DNA from: Ichthyophonus hoferi | Lineage: Eukaryota; Opisthokonta; Ichthyosporea; Ichthyophonida; Ichthyophonidae | NCBI GenBank assembly: GCA_002751075.1 | Contig: NAOQ01000105.1 | Span: 154,522-168,634 of the forward strand | Direction of reading: 5' to 3' | DNA: 14,113 bases | Part shown: in pieces, positions 8,614 through 14,113 of the stretch | How the letters are laid out: each line of letters starts with the position of its first letter | Position numbering within the stretch: the first letter of the stretch is position 1 | Notes under the pieces: model-generated | What the model saw: only the letters and a program-made list of their open reading frames with translations | Told to the model about the DNA's origin: nothing | Database searches by the model: none | Made by a program: the position numbers and the translations under genes

Positions 8614-8991
8614 GTGCTTATAGCCAAAAATTCAGGATCTGTAGCCATAAAAGAGAAGAAAAAACAGAGAATATGTTTCTTTCTAGACTTGTGTAATAAT
8701 CAACTCACCCAGAGGCACCACTTTGAGGAAAACGTCAACTCAACAGTCAAGAGATCAGTGAAACTAAACCAAGTGAAGAATCAGAGAGAGATAATGTCGG
8801 AATCTATACTACCTGTAGTAAATTTGGCTTCACTCTCTAAGGATATAAAATATCCTTCTTTTTCTTCACTGGAACTAATTTCAACGTTCTTTAAAATGTT
8901 TCTCGAAAGTTCCTCTTTGCTAATGTTAGAAGATAGTTGTACCCGTTACTGCTTTTTTTCTATGGGTTCCAATTTTATTGTAGAAACATAG
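8614..8991 (+). CDS. Hypothetical 125-codon ORF in the core between inverted repeats
   Basis: This is the longest uninterrupted reading frame outside enolase. It begins MLIAKNSGSVAIKEKKK and ends SNFIVET with a stop. The first half is basic and polar, the second half rich in hydrophobic residues and serine (SSLELISTFFKMFLESSSLL). No domain is recognised and there is no signal peptide or obvious catalytic motif. The ORF occupies almost the whole unique core between family A arms A2 and A3, which is why I list it. On the opposite strand, about 8945-8775, another open stretch reads ISKEELSRNILKNVEISSSE, with a more ordinary soluble-protein composition. If the core ever coded for protein, that strand is an equally good candidate. 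In AT-rich DNA a chance frame of this size is quite possible. Confidence 0.2.
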   Translation: MLIAKNSGSVAIKEKKKQRICFFLDLCNNQLTQRHHFEENVNSTVKRSVKLNQVKNQREIMSESILPVVNLASLSKDIKYPSFSSLELISTFFKMFLESSSLLMLEDSCTRYCFFSMGSNFIVET

Positions 8992-9014
8992 CAATTTTTT
9001 CTTTGACTCTTGGG

Positions 9015-9700
9015 GAAGTAGAAGTAAATATATCGCCTTTTCACGGTTATAACTAGTTATTGTAACAAATAAATATTATGTATGTTGCTTTATTATACAA
9101 TTTTATGTAATCAGGATCTGGACTAAGTCTGTGATTGCTGGTTATATAATTGTTGGTTCAGGTCAATACCAGTTGACCAGGTAATAAGCCTTTAAGCTAT
9201 GCTTATTATTGAATAGGTATTCAACCTAACTGTTATCTAACATGTTGTCAACAACACTTGTTCAATGATTAATGTAAAGAATAATGCTATATATTATGTA
9301 TGTATCATCAATCACTATGTGTGATTAAATGCAGATAGCCAACACTATTTAAAACCATGGTAAAATTGACGGGCTAGACTGTACTAAACATCTAGTCCTA
9401 ATTAAATACAATTGGTGACATCATGTAATTATTTATTTAACATTATGTAATGTCTGACTCTTAATTACCGATTGAAACCTCATTATAAACGTTTTCTGAG
9501 CATGCAGAGGTTCAATATTACATGAAAAATTGAGTATTTTCATGCAAAACATCATGAAGTATTCAGCCTAACACTTCTATAAGCTAAAATACTTTAACAG
9601 ATAATCAGAAAATATTTTTTAATTTCCAAGTGAGCCCACCACACACCATAAAAGATTCCATCATATTGCAAGTAGAGAATTTAGTATGAAAACTGTATAA
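9015..9700 (+). repeat. Family A repeat, copy A3 (direct arm)
   Basis: This copy is the inverted counterpart of A2. The landmarks are GACTAAGTC (9121-9129) followed by ATTGCTGGTTAT, then CCAACACTATTTAAAACCA (9339-9357), AATTGGTGACATCATG (9411-9426), CTTAATTACCGATTG (9460-9474), CTATAAGCTAAAATACTT (9576-9593) and ATAATCAG (9601-9608). A looser match continues to a CCACACA phrase and a TTGCAA phrase near 9670. No ORF of note lies inside. Confidence 0.7.
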
Positions 9701-10555
9701 TCTTCATTCATTATCACCTAATGATCAAAAGTCCTCAATCTGTCTCGGACAGAACCTTTTCATACTTTTTAAATATAGCTATATATATATAATACTTCAG
9801 AATCCAGCGTTAAATAATTAGATAAATATAACTATAATTACTTTGTCAATGCTGCTTATGTAGTTGTATTTGTCACTTCATACTATCTTCTATGCTATTT
9901 TTTAATATCAGTAATGTCACTATTTCAAATGGCAGTTTGATGACAGCTTATAGATCATCAAGCACTAGCCCTTCAAAGAATAAAGATGGTTCTTTTCTGT
10001 TACCATGTTGTGTTGCCTTTATGTCCTTCAAATCAGGAACAAATGGTAAAAGGCTATTATTGTAAAGATATTGTTTTACAAATGGATGATTCAATCAGGG
10101 ATTTAGGAGTGCTCTTGATTGTGTTCATTACATCCAATTATAAAGAGTAGATCAATTATTTATTAAAACAAAAGTTGACTACCAATGAGTAGCCCATTTA
10201 GAACAGATGCAATATAGGTAAAAGAGTAGTCCATGTTAGAGTAAGTGGTAAGAGGAATTAATTCACAGCAGCAATGTTGTAGAGATAACTATTTAAGAAC
10301 TGTCATTGGTAATCATTAAAGTAGTATCATATAGTGAAATCTAAAGGGCACTAGCAATATATACTACATAGTGTATTAAACCCTTGGGTATTAAGAAAGA
10401 TCTAATAATGATACATAGTATCCAGTGTAATCATTAACATATAACCGTCCGCAAGTGTTAATAAGAGTGAATAGCATATTGTGTCATTGACAAATCATTT
10501 TGTCTGAATAAAGAACGTTATTCAATTAATACGCGTAGGACTAATAACTTCATGC
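9701..10555. other. AT-rich region without recognisable gene
   Basis: No ORF above about 60 codons with any family resemblance and no shared repeat identified. A small hairpin, TCTGTC-TCG-GACAGA (9739-9753), is the only local structure noticed. Confidence 0.4.
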
Positions 10556-10559
10556 GCCG

Positions 10560-10850
10560 ATAGTTAACCAGAACTTCGGTTGAACTCTTGTAACCTAAGG
10601 AATAAGCTGTAAAAAATTATATTGAACGTTTTAGTTCCAACAGCATATTCTATTGGGTACACAATTGAATTCCAATTCAGTTGCATTGCATCACGTATAT
10701 TTATAATTGGGCAAATTAACCAATGTGCGGTTTTGACAAAGCTCATAGTATTGTTTACACCATAGTCCACCACCAGACACGAGTCATTATCTGGGTAATG
10801 ACTTAAGAAAAAGACATGGTATGTTTACCCTATATTCTGCCGCTTCAAGA
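10560..10850 (+). repeat. Family B repeat, copy B1 (unclassified)
   Basis: It shares with B2 and B3 the ordered phrases TATTGGGTACACA (B2: TATTAGGTATACA), CATCACGT, CGGTTTTG, TAGTCCACCACC (B2: TAGTCCGCCACC) and GACTTAAGAAAAAGACATGG..ATGTTTACCC. Identity is moderate. Edges are approximate, and B2 and B3 extend further upstream. The 69-codon minus-strand ORF inside it (10564-10773) is judged spurious. Confidence 0.6.
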
Positions 10851-11059
10851 ACCTAGCATCCGTCTTGTGTATTGGCACCACCAAGAAGGAAACAGTCATC
10901 ACAGGAGATACTGATTATCCCTACGCAATAATCAATCAGACCACTGATTATTAACGCTATTAATATTCTGCATTGATTCAATTACTGAATCATAATGTAA
11001 TGATATCGTATAATGATAACGCAGGATTGCTCAGATTAATTTAGATCACAACATGTGTG

Positions 11060-11460
11060 TGTTCCATTGCAATAATTTTTTTGTTATTTATATTAGAATA
11101 GAACATAATCTATTTATTTATTACCTTCTACTAATCAAATAATAAAGAGGGTTTATCAAACCTAAGTAGTAATGATTCAGATTGAGAGTAATTTTAGTAT
11201 ACCGTGTTATATTAGGTATACATTTTAATCCTAACTCAGTCTCACCGCATCACATGTGTTTAGAATTAAAATAATACAAATTAATCACTGTATGATTAAA
11301 GACGAGGCTTCCGGTTTTGTTTACAATATAGTCCGCCACCTAGCCTGCGTAATTTTTACGATAACAGCTTAAAATGAACACCGAGTATGTTTACACCATG
11401 TTTTTCCCATTTCTACGTTCATATGATTTTCTCTGCATGGAACGTATCAGGCTTGTGCAG
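11060..11460 (+). repeat. Family B repeat, copy B2
   Basis: It aligns with B1 and with the reverse complement of B3. The landmarks are CTATTTATTTATTA (11110-11123), TTATCAAACCTAAGTAGTAAT (about 11153-11173), TATTAGGTATACA (11209-11221), CATCACATGTGTTTA, CGGTTTTGTTTA, TAGTCCGCCACCTAGC and GAGTATGTTTACA. No ORF of note lies inside and the copy has no coding signal. Confidence 0.65.
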
Positions 11461-11499
11461 CCAAAGGATATCTATAGTATGACAGCACAGAGAGTGTAA

Positions 11500-12330
11500 T
11501 GGTAATACCCACAATAGCTGTTGAAATATATTGACCTTACAGTTGTAGACCTCACCTACGTTATTGATGGCGATATCTTATCCTGTTTGTACTCTGTGTA
11601 TGCAAAGGCACATGCTAAAGCACTTCTTCAATGCGTATTCCCTTAATTCTAACCAGATATAGGTCACAAGGATCTAAGTTTTCTCTACTTACTTTAAAAC
11701 AACAGCATCCTTAACGAGCCACCTTATCCATATTATCCATATACGATGGCACAATACCACAAAGAAAAAAGAAGATTGAATTTAATAGAATCGGAATATC
11801 CATAATCTGCTAATTCATTCCACTCTTTATTTTTTCTTTTATGTCTGGTAAGTTAGTATTATAAATAAAACTAGTACTAATATTATTATATTTACAACGT
11901 ATTACCCGGTAGAAAGTCGAAGCTTTCACTCAATTCAGATCAGAAGCCTGAACTACAACTCGAGTTTCAAAAGGCTTTGACTGCATATTTACCTGATAAC
12001 AACCAAATAGAACTTAATACAGTTTACTTACACTCCCCGCGCATTGCACAAATTTCTAGTACATAAAGGCTAAACACTTTCACATTCACATCGTGAAAGT
12101 TGTTTACAGAGCTAGTTAGGATGTAAGCTCTACTTCTGGGTCAGATGAAACGTTTATGCATTTAAACCACTAAGCTCACCGCTAGAAAGTACGATTTAAC
12201 CTGCGTTATCAGTACTAGTTTTATAACACCAAGTTTCAATGCAAAGAGAAGAAAAACCTATATTTATATTGCATTAGTTAAGTCTGTATAATACGACAAT
12301 CCCATTTACAAAAGGAAGATCATCAAAGAA
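11500..12330. other. AT-rich region without recognisable gene
   Basis: No ORF of note on either strand and no convincing additional copy of family A or B. Local short inverted repeats exist (for example CTTTCAC...GTGAAAG at about 12078-12099) but none stands out. Confidence 0.4.
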
Positions 12331-12339
12331 GCATTAGAT

Positions 12340-12730
12340 ACGACAAGCCAGATGACGAAAATATGAAAGTATATGTTTACCAGATAATGTGGAAACGGAA
12401 AAAAATATAAGGTAAACATGTCCTGTCTGTATCCTAAGCTTTTACCCTAACAATGGCATATGTCAGGTGGCAAACTATAATGTTAAAAAAAAACCAGAAA
12501 CCTTGTCTCAACCACACAGTAGTTCATTTACGCTATTATAAACACGTCATGGGATGACACAATTCAGATCAAACTGTATACCTAATAACATTTGACATAC
12601 ATGGAAGTAAACTCAATCGGAAATATTACTACGTAGGTTTGATAAAATAGTCTCTATTATTTGGTTAATAGTAGATAATAAATAAATAGATAAATATTTT
12701 AACGTATTATATTTGTTCCAATATGGTGTT
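12340..12730 (-). repeat. Family B repeat, copy B3 (inverted)
   Basis: The reverse complement aligns with B2 over nearly its whole length. CTATTTATTTATTATC comes first, then a TCAAACCTACGTAGTAAT block (12628-12645 region), TATTAGGTATACAG (about 12585-12572), CATGACGTGTTTATA, GGTTTTTTTTTTAACATTATAGT, TTGCCACC (about 12475-12468) and GACATGTTTACCTTA. Together with B2 it forms a tail-to-tail inverted pair around about 0.85 kb of unassigned sequence. By-eye identity is roughly 70%. Confidence 0.65.
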
Positions 12731-12759
12731 TATATTTTTCCACTAAAAGTAAACCATGA

Positions 12760-13480
12760 TCTGATCTTTAGATTCCATTGGGATATTTTTAATACCGACT
12801 GAAACTAAATTTAAACAATCTATAAATACGTTTCATTCCCTAATATACACATTGCACCAAAGGCCAATTCTTTGCTTTCTGCACCATATATAGTAAATTG
12901 TATAGGTATAAGATTGGGTAATAATTTTTAAGTGGCACGAACTTAAAATACACCAATGAAATCGTGGTACTGGTCCAACAGATCACTTAATATGGCTTTG
13001 CGATCGAATATAGTGCGGGTTTCATATAAAGATCACCCCATATCCAGTCTTCTCAGGCCAAATTCCATGTTTTACCATATTAGGTTCGGTAGCGGATGAA
13101 ATACCTAAGCATCCGATTTTATTTATTGATCGATGTAGATTATTGGCTAAGCCAATAAATTCTGTTGATAAAAAACAATTTCCTTTCATGGCTATGTTTA
13201 GCAAAGATACCGTGTTTATAGCATGATTTTTCTTTTAAAAGCATTATAGTTCATTTTTTATTGCTTAAAAAAAATACACATCATTTTTATTATTATTTAA
13301 ATAACAAAAAATCCCATAAAAGTCTTAACGTTCTCTCATTCTATAACATTAAATAATAGTACGGGATATTTCATTGAAAAAGCACAAGGATGTGCTGCTT
13401 ACATATACATGATTACAACCCAATAGAAATACCAGTCTTATCTTTCTGCTTATTTTTATATAACTACGTCAGCGCACCAA
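12760..13480. other. AT-rich upstream region of the enolase gene
   Basis: No gene is recognised. The short ORF at 13022-13204 (minus strand, 60 codons) has no family resemblance. The DNA becomes especially A/T-rich at about 13215-13330. Sequence within about 60 bp of the TATA box (13460-13500) is clearly richer in G and C and may be the enolase proximal promoter. Confidence 0.4.
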
Positions 13481-13499
13481 CGAGCGAGAGATCCGCAAC

Positions 13500-13532
13500 T
13501 ATATAAACCACACGTTAGTGTGCTGAACAGTT
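13500..13532 (+). promoter_or_regulatory. Core promoter of enolase: TATA box and initiator-like site
   Basis: TATATAAA lies at 13500-13507. ACAGTT at 13527-13532 resembles an initiator, with its second A (13529) 29 bp after the first T of the TATA box, which is the standard spacing in metazoan-type promoters. This would give a 5' untranslated region of about 29 nt before the ATG at 13558. The TATA box and spacing are seen; the start site is inferred. Confidence 0.55.
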
Positions 13533-13557
13533 AAGAACTTTTAGTTCATAAGTTAAA

Positions 13558-14113
13558 ATGGCCATCACTAAGATTTTCGCTCGCCAGATCTTCGACTCTC
13601 GTGGTAACCCCACTGTGGAGGTCGACCTGACCACCGAACTCGGCATGTTCCGCGCTGCCGTTCCCTCTGGTGCCTCCACCGGTATCCACGAAGCTCTTGA
13701 GCTCCGCGATAACATCAAGGCCGATTACCACGGTAAGGGTGTCTTCCAGGCCATCAAGAACATCAATGAGGTGATCGCCCCCGTTCTCGTCGGCAAGGAC
13801 ATTGACATCTGCGATCAGGCCGCCGTTGACAAGCTCCTCCTCGAGCTTGATGGCACTGAGAACAAGTCCAAGCTTGGAGCCAACGCCATTTTAGGTGTTT
13901 CCATGGCCGTCTGCAAGGCCGCTGCCGCCAAGAAGAACATTCCCCTCTACCAGCACATTGCCAACCTTGCTGGCGGAAAGACCCCTGCGCTCCCCGTTCC
14001 TTGCTTTAACATCATCAACGGTGGTAGCCACGCTGGTAACCGCCTTGCCATGCAGGAGTTCATGCTCATGCCCATTGGCGCCAAGAACTTCACCCACGCC
14101 ATGAAGATCGCCT
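13558..14113 (+). CDS. ENO: Enolase (phosphopyruvate hydratase), N-terminal part, cut by window end
   Basis: Enolase converts 2-phosphoglycerate to phosphoenolpyruvate in cytosolic glycolysis as a magnesium-dependent dimer. The first 185 residues are visible, of the usual 430-440. The N-terminal domain begins [24 protein letters not shown], the family signature. The active-site loop SGAST is at 37-41, with the serine that helps bind the second metal at 40. [16 protein letters not shown] is at 102-117. The barrel domain then begins, with INGGSHAG at 153-160 (catalytic-site His158) and QEFM at 166-169 (Glu167), matching yeast His159 and Glu168. The ATG is chosen because the protein aligns with the family from residue 1 and has A at -3 and G at +4. 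There are no introns in 556 bp. Codons mostly end in C or G, in sharp contrast to the flanking DNA, as expected of a very highly expressed gene. The frame looks intact. Confidence 0.98.
   Translation, partial: MAITKIFARQIFDSRGNPTVEVDLTTELGMFRAAVPSGASTGIHEALELRDNIKADYHGKGVFQAIKNINEVIAPVLVGKDIDICDQAAVDKLLLELDGTENKSKLGANAILGVSMAVCKAAAAKKNIPLYQHIANLAGGKTPALPVPCFNIINGGSHAGNRLAMQEFMLMPIGAKNFTHAMKIA

Noticed and set aside
9739-9753. Hairpin TCTGTC-TCG-GACAGA considered as a terminator or regulatory RNA
   Set aside because: A 6-bp stem is too short and isolated, and eukaryotic context gives no terminator meaning to it.
13022-13204. Minus-strand 60-codon ORF upstream of enolase
   Set aside because: Short, no recognisable domain, and a chance frame is likely. 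A small secreted or membrane protein is not suggested by its composition.
1-13500. Search for tRNA genes, CRISPR arrays and rRNA
   Set aside because: No GGTTCGA-type B box in a cloverleaf context, no regularly spaced repeats, and no rRNA-like conserved blocks were seen.
13515-14104. Four overlapping ORFs, three on the minus strand and one on the plus strand, in the enolase region
   Set aside because: They are shadows of the GC-rich enolase frame, which matches its family across all 185 visible residues.

Overview
The window looks like nuclear DNA of a eukaryote with a large, AT-rich, transposon-littered genome. The evidence is Ty1/copia retrotransposon debris, long AT-rich stretches with no convincing gene, and one clear host gene at the right edge: the start of a typical eukaryotic enolase. 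The enolase is GC-rich, strongly codon-biased and intron-free as far as it is visible. Parts of it read like fungal enolase (the [16 protein letters not shown] block), others like non-fungal ones ([13 protein letters not shown]). An early-diverging fungus or a protist with an expanded genome would fit, but the lineage cannot be fixed from this window.

Layout. (1) 1-1197: two partial copies of one young copia-like LTR element, joined head to head. LTRs of 241 bp (+) and 204 bp (-) sit at the outside, with a small copia pol remnant between them. (2) 1198-4212: much older minus-strand copia debris, with a reverse transcriptase block, a gag block with a zinc-knuckle-like end, and further right a protease-like block. 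(3) 4212-4805: AT-rich spacer with a (TA)13 microsatellite. (4) 4805-5665: a separate, plus-strand copia reverse transcriptase fossil of the same broad lineage as (2). (5) 5700-10500: AT-rich DNA with three diverged copies of an unclassified repeat, here called family A. Two of these copies are inverted around a 0.45 kb core that holds the longest non-enolase ORF in the window. (6) 10500-12760: three diverged copies of a second unclassified repeat, family B, two direct and one inverted. (7) 12760-13557: AT-rich upstream region of the enolase gene with a TATA box. (8) 13558 to the end: enolase N-terminal 185 codons.

Apart from enolase there is no supported functional host gene. No operon, tRNA, rRNA or CRISPR array was found. 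The more unusual items are the fold-back LTR pair, its multiplied GATA-type motif and its conserved palindrome, and the two unclassified repeat families.
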